NCBI GenBank assembly: GCA_017591395.1
Contig: WEDG01001507.1
Coordinates: forward strand, 62,001 to 126,000
DNA: 64,000 nucleotides
Reading direction: 5' to 3'
Source: Schistocephalus solidus
Lineage: Eukaryota; Platyhelminthes; Cestoda; Diphyllobothriidea; Diphyllobothriidae
Under the pieces are notes generated by a model. That model was not told where the DNA came from and did not search any database. It saw only the letters and a list, made by a program, of their open reading frames with translations. Below are positions 45,453 through 56,063 of the stretch, piece after piece (positions within the stretch are counted from its first letter, which is position 1; each line of letters opens with the position of its first letter). Both the position numbers and the translations under genes were made by a program.

Positions 45453-46905
45453 TACCACTGAATTCTTGTCATTTATTTTCATCTGGGGTGACAAGAACGG
45501 CTGCGCATTGACAAACTTGAGGCTCAAGTATTTCCAGCTTGACAAGAGTGCTTTCCAGTTGAGTCTTAATGTACATCTTCGAAGTTTTTGTGGTAATAAC
45601 TGTACAACCATGCCACAGCGCTTTGTATCAGTGGTTTGCATACACCTCGTTCACCACTACGAATGTAAGACTGGTGACATAATATTTCGCTGCAGTCGTA
45701 AGCTATCATCTTCACTTGGTCTTTTTGAAGACGCTAGTGCCTCTGAATTTGGGCGAAATGAATAAAGCCATGCCTGGCATTAACCGTTCCTTGAAAATCG
45801 CTCGTGATGGTGGTAATAGTTTTAACTGGATTTCTTAGGGTAGCGCTAGGTTTCAGAACACAGAGAGAAATTTATTCCAACCTCCATAGCCTCAGCAGGA
45901 CACATTTCAGCGCGAACCGTGGACAAAAGTATTGTGAATCAAGGGTAGACAAAAAGTTGTAAGCAGTTTCCTTCGTCTATTAACCTTCCAATTCTCTACA
46001 ATACGAGGAACCATTTTCCATCTATCGTCCTCACTTTGGTCTTTGTATGTTCTCCTTCATCGCAAAGTACTGTATAGATCCTTTATGAAATTCGTTTTGT
46101 TTCAGCTTAGTGGCAGTTTAACTCGACACAGCACATAACAGATACGGTATAACAGAATTGCCGACTAACTTCTGATTTGTTGTAAGTTCGTTAAAAAGGA
46201 AGGTGTCAGTTGGCTGTGTTGGTGTTTCATCGCTCTACAGTGCCGAGACAAAAAACGCCACCCACTTCCACCCTGCCCGTGCCCTTAGCTATAAAGCTGC
46301 TCTGAGCCAAGCTGAAAACCATATATTCCTACCTGAAGACAATGGGTATTAAAGGCTTTTGGTGAAAAACTGCAACAGCTCGCAAAAGCACTTTAGCTTT
46401 AAGCATACACCTGCATCATTCCGATGGGCTTATTGAGGACCACACTGTTTCGCAGACCTTGTCGATGCAGTCCAATCACATAGTTGTTTCACAGTTTTCG
46501 ATGCTGCAGACTGTCTAAAATAACTTCGATTTTTCCTAACTGCGTTAAGATTACGATGAATCGCATTAACTGGATTTATGTCAGACTTCATTATGGATTA
46601 TTTGCCGGCAAAAGATTCTGAATTTTTCATAGTCAGCTTGAAATAATTTCTTTTTAGGCTTATAGGCCATTCCAATGTTTTTTCCTTTTCGGAACGTTTG
46701 TTTGATTGTTAAATGAACTAGGACGCCTCCGTGCTGATTATATATTACGCAGTTAATACCGTTAGCCCTTTTCCTTTGTTGGATCTAATTAGGGTAAAAT
46801 TGATATTCTTTGCCAGGTTATAAACATATGTTAGAGTTTATTTAAATAACAGAAACGATGTAACGTTGGCGTACTGGAACATTTTGCTGATGTCATCTAA
46901 CATCC
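45453..46905. other. nothing recognised
   Basis: A + strand frame at 45,433-45,765 overlaps the SINE tail and has no motif. The rest is AT-rich without repeats or genes I can name. Confidence 0.4.
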
Positions 46906-48309
46906 ATGTGTAGCGATCTAGCATAAAGTTCGTAGGCAGGGGCATTGGCGGGGAGGAAGAGATTCATATTTGAAGTCAACCCTATACTTTTTGCCTTACA
47001 AAGCTTAGTGATTTATCCGACACCGTTATTGAAATATGTGGTTATCCTCAAGAGCTAATACTCGTGTTCAACTGGTTCAATGGCGAGGATATCATTACTA
47101 GTGGCTCCTGTTCTGAGCTCCAACAAGTGTTCAAAGATCACATAAATGGTATTCCTGGCGCTCCGTTCTCTGTCTTAAAAGTTCTCCGACTTAACGTTAC
47201 TTGCAAGAACCAACTCCAGCATGTTAAGCAGCCCAACATGCACACTAATACATCAAGAGTGTGCACATGTGGATGTGATGGCTGTGAGGGCAACATTTAT
47301 GACTTCCAATACAAATGCCATAAATGCCTTGACTTCGAACTACGCTCTCATTGCTTCACTGGAGGAAAATATTAAGAACATTCTTTTTGTGCCGTGCGTT
47401 AGAAGGAAGGACAAATAATCATAATTAATGACAATTTTAGTTTATCACAGGCTATTATTTCGCACACATATAAGTGAGCCTTGCTAGATCAGTTGGAACT
47501 CAGACGCTGACCTGTTATACACAAGAACAAACATACCTCTGTGATATTCCTGCGTGGCTTCATGTCAAGACTCCGGAACTTGCTTCTTGCCCAATTGGTG
47601 GAACTGCGGAATGGGAGGTGTTGCGCGATGACTCAGATTCTGAATATGTGTTTGTAAATGGGTTTTCCGCTGAGAAGAAACCTACTGAGCCCTCGTCATT
47701 AACATGACAGTTCATGTTAACTGAGCTTTCACCGGCACCGCACAAGTAAATGCAGATCCGAAAAATTTGACAAGTTCTTCCCTTGCAATCGGGTCTGTCA
47801 ACACAACTGAATGATCGAGCTATATGCATTTCACTCAGAGTGGACCGATTAATTCTGTCCAGGAGTGTATGATTAAATTCATACAGATACCTAAACTGTG
47901 CACAACATCGCAGACTTCTCTGTTGCTAGGCAAACAGACTAAATCACCACCAAGAATGCGTATAGCCACTAGCTCCGTGGGTTATTTTGAGGATGGCAAC
48001 TCCAAGACAGCCAGCGAGGCCAGGCACACTGGTGTTTGTACAGTAACACCGGCTGCTCTAGACCCAGTCTCACCAACTTGGAGCCTGGGAGCCGTCGTTA
48101 AAGAAGCCATTAAAAGTCATGCCGACTATATTGTCGATGCCTTCCGGAAACTCCAAATGTCTCCTGCTCCGTTGACATCCGTAAACGAGCTTAAAGTACT
48201 TTTTGATGCTGGATAGTCAAATGAGGATGGCATACTTACATTCTTCTTGTCTGAGAACGGGAACAACGCCGCAGCTATTCTGTAGATGCTAAATCGGCAG
48301 AACATTTGA
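46906..48309 (+). pseudogene. processed pseudogene of a p62/SQSTM1-like autophagy receptor
   Basis: Domains in order in about 1.4 kb without introns. PB1: IKFVGRGIGGEEEI, then an acidic OPCA-like FNWFNGEDIITSGS (46,923-47,200). ZZ zinc finger: CTCGCDGCEGNIYDFQYKC (47,265-47,370). A LIR-like acidic motif DDSDSEYVFV near 47,635-47,660. UBA: LFDAG, stop, SNEDGILTFFL and NNAAAIL (48,195-48,290). Selective autophagy receptors of the p62 family use this order to bind ubiquitin and LC3/Atg8. Disruptions: tga at 46,971, a stop after ZZ at 47,375, frame changes, tag at 48,214 (expected Trp) and tag at 48,283. NBR1 is the alternative but is normally far longer. No poly(A) tail or target-site repeats were found. 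Confidence 0.7.
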
Positions 48310-48733
48310 GTTTATTTGAATGTATTATTTTTTCATCGTGCCCTTAGCCCATATACACATGTTCCACTATTACACAACAGATCATTTAAACTATCTTCTG
48401 CAGATATGTTGACAATTTATAATTTTATTTGCCATTTTTATGCTACGTAACATAATCAAAAAATCTCCATATATAATACGCTCGTATTATCTTATATCTA
48501 CTCATAAAATAGTAATGATGGGGCCTATGGGCCTTACGTATATAATTTATTTATTTATCAGCCACTGTGCCCGAAATTGAAAACGCATTAAAATTAGAGG
48601 GAAGAGTAAACAAGGTGGTTAGAGGTAAAAGATGGCTACCTGCGTTGTGATTGTATGTTCTTGCGGCTATGCCGTACCGTTCGCTGTGGTAGCAGTCGGT
48701 CTTACTCGAGACAATTAGGGGTTTTGTGGGTTA
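48310..48733. other. nothing recognised
   Basis: AT-rich between the pseudogene and the gag remnant. Might include the decayed 3' end of the retrocopy. Confidence 0.35.
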
Positions 48734-49235
48734 TCAATGTAAGTATGGGTTTGCGTATGGACATCTTGATAAAACTCGTAGGACTGGCAGGATGCCCCAG
48801 TTAGTTGGTCGTCGAGCGGTTGGAGGCTCCTGAGTCATAGGAAATTGGACGCACTGAGACGCATCTAATGCGAGGGCCTCTCTGGCATTGGCCAGAGGGC
48901 GGCTGGTGAAGATCATGGCCACTTCTCGGTCGCGTATACCGGTTCTCAGACGGCTGCACGTCAAGTCCTGATCACCGTGGAAGAAAGGCGTGGAAACAAA
49001 GTTTTTTTAGTTCAATGTAGAAATAGATTAACGTCTCACCCGCGCGTTGGGTTCTGTTAAAAAATTGTTTTGGTTCCGTGACTCCACTTGACCCAGACTG
49101 ATATATCTGTTTTAGGGCCTCGAAATACTCTGCAAAAAAACAGAAAAGGTTGGATGCTAGCTCATCTACCTTGTTAATAAGGTTGGGTGCAAGAAGGGAA
49201 TTAAAAGTGGTCTTCTTGAAGTTGTCAGGGACCAC
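48734..49235 (-). mobile_element. Ty3/Gypsy-like gag remnant
   Basis: Two minus-strand frames continue each other: VPDNFKKTTF, then QFFNRTQRAGETLIYFYIEL (49,235-48,972), and LRTGIRDREVAMIF with NAREALALDASQC (48,964-48,734). The R-x-Q-x-x-GE-x-(L/I) helix and the later L-x-x-G-(I/L)-R-D-R-E block are typical of LTR-retrotransposon capsid (gag) domains. No protease, RT or LTR seen nearby. Confidence 0.5.
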
Positions 49236-49639
49236 CTCCAGGTAGGTTGCCGTTGCCTACATCCGTTTGGTCAAGTTGTCACCTGCACGTAGGATTGGCG
49301 GTTGTATTGGTTGGAGCGGGAAGAAAGAGGACCCGGATCTTTTGGTGTGTGGTGGTGGTGGGAAAAAGATGAACCTGATTTAAATTTAAATGAGGGAATA
49401 AACACTTATCATAATACGAATGAGTTCATAACCGGGCATGTTACCTTAAAGTCACCTCCCACCAAACGGGCCAAGACTTTAATAATTTCGTTGGATGTCA
49501 ACTACGAGTACGAAGCGTGTGCAACATTCTTTTAACTTCTTCAAACATTTTCGGAGATTGAACAGGATAAACAGGGGCTGAAGATGGAGATAGAGAAGTT
49601 AAAGAAACTTTCTAGCATTTAACCCGAAGAGAAGTAGTC
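49236..49639. other. nothing recognised
   Basis: A Trp/Glu-rich + strand frame (49,302-49,535) lacks motifs. Confidence 0.35.
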
Positions 49640-50310
49640 CGTAACGATGGAACATGAGGGAGACAAAAGCACATATGCACGCAAAGATTCCTCAGTCATT
49701 ACATCCAATATTGAAGATGACGCGGCGTCTACGGCGCTTGGTGTAACCGTTAAACAGACTCTAGTATGGAAAGAGGGTAACCAGCAGGGATCCAAGAAAA
49801 GGAAAAAAAAGAGTTTTAGAAGACGAAGATAATATGTCTTACAAAACCCCAGCATCGGGTAAAAATCGATCTCATGTTGAAGTACCAGCATCCATGAGTA
49901 ACATCACCTCTGTGAATTCCCAACCTAGCGTAGGCGGGAACATTAGGACTTCGCCAATAAATCGTAAGTAAAATATCGTAATATGGGGTATCCCAGAATC
50001 CATGTCCTGAATTCTGAAGGAACGATGGACACACGATCTAGATCATCTTCATGAATATGCCCGTGTAGTCCTAAAGAACGGGGAACTTTTTCCCGTACAA
50101 CAAGCTTTCCAACTAGACAAAGCAGACACCAGCCGCGTCATGAGAACATCCCCAAGGCCTCTAAAAATTATTTAAGAAAACGAAACCCAGGCCGTAGTTC
50201 TGATAGAAGGAAGAACGACCTTACGGGGCTCGCATAAACAAGTGTTTTCTAGCCGGGCTACTAGTCGATAGAACGGTTAAAAATGAGGTGACTCAGGAGA
50301 GAATTAGCAG
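49640..50310 (+). pseudogene. CR1 ORF1 remnant
   Basis: Reads STYARKDSSVI near the start, a basic KKRKKKSF run, then IWGIPES, ERWTHDLDHLHEYARVVL and PRPLKII. This is the layout of CR1 ORF1 proteins, whose RNA-binding fold begins with an I-x-G-x-P-E strand. Interrupted by stops. Confidence 0.55.
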
Positions 50311-50319
50311 AAAATATAA

Positions 50320-53190
50320 ATGGCTAAAAATCAAAGACGGTTAAATAGTCTAGAGAAATATGTCTTTCATGTGGCCAAAACCTGCAAAAACGAAGTCTGG
50401 GTCTCCCGGAAGAATCGATCATTGAAAGTACTCTCCGCAAATGTAAAAAGCTTGTTCAACAAGCTGGAGGAATTTAGAAACGTAGTGGATAGAATTAAAC
50501 CAGAAATTATGGCTTTTACTGAAACGTAGCTTACAACAGACATCAATGCTCCTGAAAAATCACTTCGAGGATATCAGCACTTCAGGAGAGATAGACAAAG
50601 TTGAGGACGAGGAGTCATAGTTTATGTCACCTGCAAGCTGACTGTTATAGCTGACATACATATTCCATTACGCGATGTTGAACTCTTAAGAATTACTTTA
50701 TCTGCTAAGTATTCCAGACCACTGACGACATCGGTTGTGCACCGTCCGCCTTATCAGACTTCCAATCAGGATCTCATTCAGCGAGAAAGTCCTCAAAGTC
50801 AGCGAGACGCAAGATGTCCTCATTGTTTGGGATCTTTACGCTCCTTTTATTGACTGGAAAACATGGACTGCACAGGGGATGCCAGATAACATGAACAACA
50901 AACTACTGCAATGGGCAACAGACAAACTTCTTTGTCAGAAGATCACCTTTGGAGCATGGACGAGAGAAGAACGACAGTCAAACTGTCTTGATCTGATTTT
51001 TACCCGCGATGAGGAGAACTAGCTAGACCTACAGGATCGACTGCCATTAAATCAAGCGATCACATTACGCTTTGCTTTGTGTACGCACTGGTTTCCAAAC
51101 CAAATTTGCCCGATAGTTGGGAAATAAACATTTGGAAGGAGGACTTCACACTTATGAGAAGACAAATTTCAGAGATTTCCTGGGAAACAGAACTACATGG
51201 GGGAACCAATAAAGATTGGATGACTTTCAGCTCGTTATTGAAAAGGATTATTTACCTCAACTGTCCTCTCAGAAGAAACACAACCACAAACCGCCCAAGG
51301 TGGATAAACTCAAACTCGCAGGCCTCTTTAAAAAAAAATAAATCGCTTCTGGAGGTGTTACAGACAAACTGGCTCCGATACTCAATTTCGGGAATATAAG
51401 CAGCAACACTAAGTTTGTAAAAGCGAGGCGACTAAGCTGCGAAGGAAGTTCGAACTGAAAAAACTTCAAAAATCGTTGGAACATCCCAAAATGCTCTATA
51501 GCTGCATGCAGAGTACAAAAGGAAATGATTCCTGCCCTTAGGTCTGCAGACGGAAAACTGGAGATCAACGACCAGGTTAAAGCATCCCTTCTTTCCACGT
51601 TCATTCAGACCGTCTTCATACGAGAGTCTAATAAATTGGCTGCTATTTCACCAGTTTGTTAACCAATGTTATCCCTCCTTTCCCTTCGTCCTCCACCTCC
51701 TCCTAATCCACAACAGAGGACCTAGACCTAGACGTTTCACCGACCATAGCTAGTACCAAATTTCTCCGTATAAAGCACGCCAAGTCGCCTGGGCTGAACA
51801 GGATTCAAGCATTAGCATTTAGAGAACTTGCTGACGAACTGTGAGAAACTTTGTCTACCATATTCCAAAAGTCTTTGAAGAAGGCGCATGCCCGGAAGAA
51901 TTGAATTGTATAAGTGAGGTTCGTGACTGAATTGCGTAAATTACCATCCTGACAGTTTAACTGGCATAGAGTGTAAAATAATGGAGGGTATTTTCAAGAG
52001 GCATTTAATGCGCTATCTGGAAAACAACCAAATCTTATGCGATGTCCAACACGGCTTCCGTCCGGGAGGTTCATGTCTAAGGAGTTCCCTTCGGTCGCAC
52101 TGAAAGGGTACAAATGTCACAGATAAGATTTATCAGTAGATGTCATATTTTTGACTTTAAGAAGGCCTTTGATAACGTACCACCCATGCTTCTTTTACAG
52201 ACGATTTGGGACTTAGATATTCGAGGAAACTTTTCAATAAGATCAAGATTTTCTTGTATTTCAGTGAACAGAGCGTTGTTGTTGTTGGAAACTCTAGCTC
52301 AAAATGGCGAAAATTAGAAAGTAGTGTTCCACAGGGTTTTGTTTTGGGCCCGCTTCTCTTCCTCATCTACGTGAGCGACTGTCTCAATGACCTAAATTTT
52401 GTGAAGCTATCATGATTGCAGTTGACATAAAAATATGGACTGAAGTCAGCTGCGCTGATGAGTAAAAAGGGTTACAATGGAATATCGACAAACAAAATGC
52501 CTGGGTGGCCAGGTGGCTTCTTAAGTTTAATGTATCCAAGTGTGTGATCCTACACATAAGCGCCGGCCGAAAAGTAGCTCGGAAACACGAGTACTTTTTA
52601 AAGGGCACTGCATTAAAAGAGACAAAATCACAGATGCGCACAGCTGTGAATTTGATGTCCTCAGAGCACTGTAAGAAGGCAGTCCAGAAGGCAACATATA
52701 CACTGCATTGGACCAGACGTGCGTTTAAAATATTCCATACTAATCTCTTCGGAAATGCTTTTGGTGACTTCGAGAGACCACATTTAGATTAAGGAATACC
52801 AGCCTGGATACCGTAGCGGAAGAATGATGTTGACATCATCAAACAGGTACAGTGGAAAGTAACGAAGATGTTCAACGTTCTTAAGGTTTTACCGTACGAA
52901 GACAGATTGAAAAAGCTTGACTTATTTTCTCCTTCCTACAGGCACTTACGGTTTAGCATTTCGGATTATCCGGGGCCATGATTACTCCCTTAGATCGGAG
53001 GATTTCTTTGAGTTTGCCTGCACAACTAATCTGCGTGGTTATCCTTACAAGGTCAATAGTGAACGCACGCGATTTAACTTCAGAAAGTTTTTTTCAGCCA
53101 ACGAGTGGTACGAACTTGGAACTATTTATGAAGATAGATGGTTACCACCGGTGGAATTTCTTATTTTAAAAGAAGGTTTGATGGCATAAT
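50320..53190 (+). pseudogene. CR1 ORF2 remnant (endonuclease-RT)
   Basis: EN: LKVLSANVKSLFNKLEE, IKPEIMAFTET (50,400-50,527), a D-L-Y-A-P-F-I-D-W block and CLDLIFTRDEE (50,820-51,020). RT: HAKSPGLNRIQ near 51,780, FDFKKAFDNVPP at 52,148-52,185, SSVPQGFVLGPLLFLIYVSD at 52,320-52,380, then AVDIKIW (first catalytic Asp of ADD changed to Val) near 52,420. The C-terminal block lies at 52,870-53,190. Stops occur at every stage. Confidence 0.8.
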
Positions 53191-53999
53191 ATTTGACAAA
53201 AGATGACACTCACAACATGATTTCATAAAATAATCCTTGTTAAATATTTTGGGACTGCTCTCACAATAACGTTGTAATCCAGCGTTTGAGTTACGTTGGA
53301 AACACCGTCTTTATTTTTGATGATAAATAATGCTCTGCGTTTTTCTATCTGTGGACACGATAAGTCAAATTTATGTTTGATTTCAGCAGATTCTGACAGT
53401 TACTCATCGATCAATTTTGGGTTTATCAGTTTGTAGAGAGCCGAAGAAGTTTATGTTTGAACTCAGAGCCCTTATCGACTAGGCACTCAGGTTGTCGATA
53501 TTTGATTGGAACCTTTTATTTGAGCAATTACTATCTGGTCTAGTTTTTATAAACGACTTATATCTGCAGGCTTATTGGGCAACCTATATGATGCCAAAGA
53601 TGCTAAACATTTTATTAATTAAAAGCAAAGAATGCAACTAAGGAATTTTGAATGTCGTTTTTAAAATAAATTCCGTATTAATCATAAATGTATATAAAGA
53701 ATAAAGATGCTGTCGGAAAACAGTTCAACATGCGAAATTACTACTTTTTTTATTAATTTAAAAATCCGATAAAGTGCTTTTCACATGTTGGAGGTCATTG
53801 CTTTTAAAATTGTCACCTGTGTGTGTAGTGTAAGAGTAGATGGTCACAAACCACCAGCTTTGGCTTTATCATTCCTAGAAAATACTCGAACTGGGAAAGA
53901 TTACCCTAAAAATTGGCTAATTACTCCTTTAAGTAAGTTTATCCTGGCAACTCGCAGCTGGGTACGAATCTATGGAATGAGTGTGGACGGCTGACACGG
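53191..53999. other. nothing recognised
   Basis: AT-rich; no repeat or gene signal beyond a short motif-free frame at 53,785-53,994. Confidence 0.4.
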
Positions 54000-54870
54000 C
54001 TGCAGTTTATCGAGAGAACTACGTCCAAGGCCAGTTGCAAATTCATTAGTACTTATGAGGAGAATCTTCTGGCTAGAATTCCCAGTTCTGATGAAATGAA
54101 TATCACCGATGATGTAAGGAACCTAGAAGAATACGTTTCAAATTCCATCGGGGCCTAAGACGCACGCAAAGTACGTTAAACTTTTGTTTCGATTTATAAC
54201 GTGATCTTTGCGTCAGTATAGCTTTTTGGTCCAAATTCAGTGGTAAGGAACTTACTAGAAAATCTCCTATTTTTAGTCTTCCGAAAAGTGAACCTTTTGG
54301 GACTCTTTTGCATATGAATCTGCACTCTGATTGCTCTCCCTCTACACATACAACTTTGTAATGGCCAACGGGAAAATTGTCCGGCCATGGAGGAAGTTTG
54401 CCTTCAACAATCATCACTCTCAAAAAGAAAGCAAAACGCTGGTACAGAACACTATCGAAGGATATTTGGAAATAAATATGGGCCAAATGCAGTGTCCTTT
54501 GCACCGGTAGAGGGCCAGCTATAGGATAGAATTACAGATTGTTAAATACCGAAATTGCAATTTTCGGTGCAAATCTTCGGCTGACTTTACAAAATTTTAT
54601 CAATTGCTTTATATCTGCCTCAAACTGCGAGATCTGGAATTTTAATCAGTAATTTTGCTGCCAACATGAAAATCAGGGGTGAAATGCATAATCTTACCAA
54701 AAAAGACAGACTGCAGATTAACCTAACTCTGTTAGAGGAGTGGTTAAATCATGAGCTTTTGATCTTCAACAATGATAATTGAGCAATAATTCACGAAACA
54801 ACCCATCCGCACGGGCGGAATAGAAAAACTACTTTCTCAAATATACAGCTTTACAAGACTTTAAAGCACA
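54000..54870. other. coding-like remnants of unknown origin
   Basis: The + strand frame reads LQFIERTTSKASCKFIS, then RIPSSDEMNITDDVRNLEE (about 54,000-54,155), which has protein-like composition. The minus frame at 54,103-54,504 (133 codons) overlaps it and is the longest here but shows no motif. I cannot assign either. Proximity to the CR1 piece suggests retroelement debris. Confidence 0.3.
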
Positions 54871-55170
54871 AACAGATCTTGGTTTGATGACGACCACAGC
54901 CCCAAACCGTCCTCTGATTGCTCAAGAATGGCAATAAGTGCAATGTCTGTGTCACACGTCATCAGGACAGCCTTTTTGGATTTCGATGAATATCTCTTCA
55001 TAAAGATTTTCGGTACGTGTATGAGAGTGCATCTCGAATTTGCTATACAAACCTGGAGACCATAGACTGTTCAGGACTGTCTTAAAAACGTTCAATGGAG
55101 AGTAAAAAATGTTAAAGAGTTAAAGCTCCTTGCCATATGCAAGCCGATTAAAAAATCTAAACCTTTATTA
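54870..55170 (+). mobile_element. CR1-clade RT C-terminal fragment
   Basis: Reads KDLGLMTTTAPN-like sequence (family: RDLG), then FIKIFGTCMRVHLEFAIQTW and an NVQWRVK block (family pattern V-R-P-H-L-E-Y-x-x-Q-x-W, then V-Q-R-R). It is separate from the element ending at 53,190. Confidence 0.55.
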
Positions 55171-55442
55171 TTTGTTTGTTTGACTCTATTGCAGCCTCAT
55201 GCTATTGGTATTTTGCGGTTGTACTGCGTAGGCCGTGGTGTAATGCATTGACATCGTACTGAGAATTGTGCGTTTTTGCTCACAATCTGCTTTTCTTGAG
55301 GTGCAGTAAGACCTTCTCATATGTCACACTTTAAAAAATTTTGTGCACTTTCCTTTTTTTTAAATGTGTGAGGAAAATATTTAGTTAGTGCGTATACGCA
55401 CTCATTTTCTTTAAGTATTTTATTATAATAAATGTCTATATA

Positions 55443-56063
55443 CCCTGACAGGAAAGCGGTATCGTAAATGTGCCTTCGGCAGCTGAATTTTGCATCAGGT
55501 AGCCAGGGGCATTTTGATTGTCTAAGCTCCCCCGCGGGAATTTACCTTTGACCTATCAGGCACCTCTACAGTTCACTGGCCTACACACTACGCAGCTCTC
55601 TCGAGTCCGACTTAACTGCAACACAAGCACTCCCCATCCCCCCATTTCCGGCGCTTCCTGCAGTACCAAAGGCCAGGCATTTAAGCATAATTTTTGACCT
55701 GTTTCCTCATTTCCACCCGTGAGACAGCTGTGCCGGACGAAAATCTTAGGCGACGAAAAAATCGACATTCCCGAGCGAGGCCTATACCGTGAGCGTGTGA
55801 CGGCATGTGTCACCGATGTGCCTGCGCGCACGTCTATCTAACCATTTGAGCTTCGATTTGCCCGAAGAAGGGTGTAGGGAGGGCAGGGCGGTGTGCGCCA
55901 AACCGATAGCAACGCCCCGTTCATTGCGTTCTGAGGCTATATAGATTGGTGCACTCATGGCGATAAAACTAAGGCTTAAACCGTTAAACGTACCCCCTCC
56001 ATCTGCATGAGGCAAATTGTAGGCAAATAGTACCTAGCGATTTCCCGAATTTTTCTGTCAGGG
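55443..56063. mobile_element. 621-bp element with terminal inverted repeats (MITE-like)
   Basis: Begins ccctgacaggaaa and ends tttttctgtcaggg, inverted complements over 12-13 bases. The interior is markedly more GC- and CpG-rich than its surroundings. Frames inside (minus, 55,556-56,015) have no motif. No clean target-site duplication is visible, though ta lies next to each end with one base offset at the right. A solo LTR (TGACAG...CTGTCA) is the alternative. Confidence 0.5.

Larger units (their letters stand above)
49640..53190 (+). mobile_element. nearly full-length decayed CR1-clade LINE
   Basis: Plus-strand element with remnants of ORF1 and of an EN-RT ORF2 up to a CR1-type C-terminus (RIIRGHDYSLRSEDFFE, about 52,945-53,010, then NEWYELG). 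Every block is separated by stops or frameshifts, so it is dead. I see no 3' short tandem repeat defining the exact end. Confidence 0.8.
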
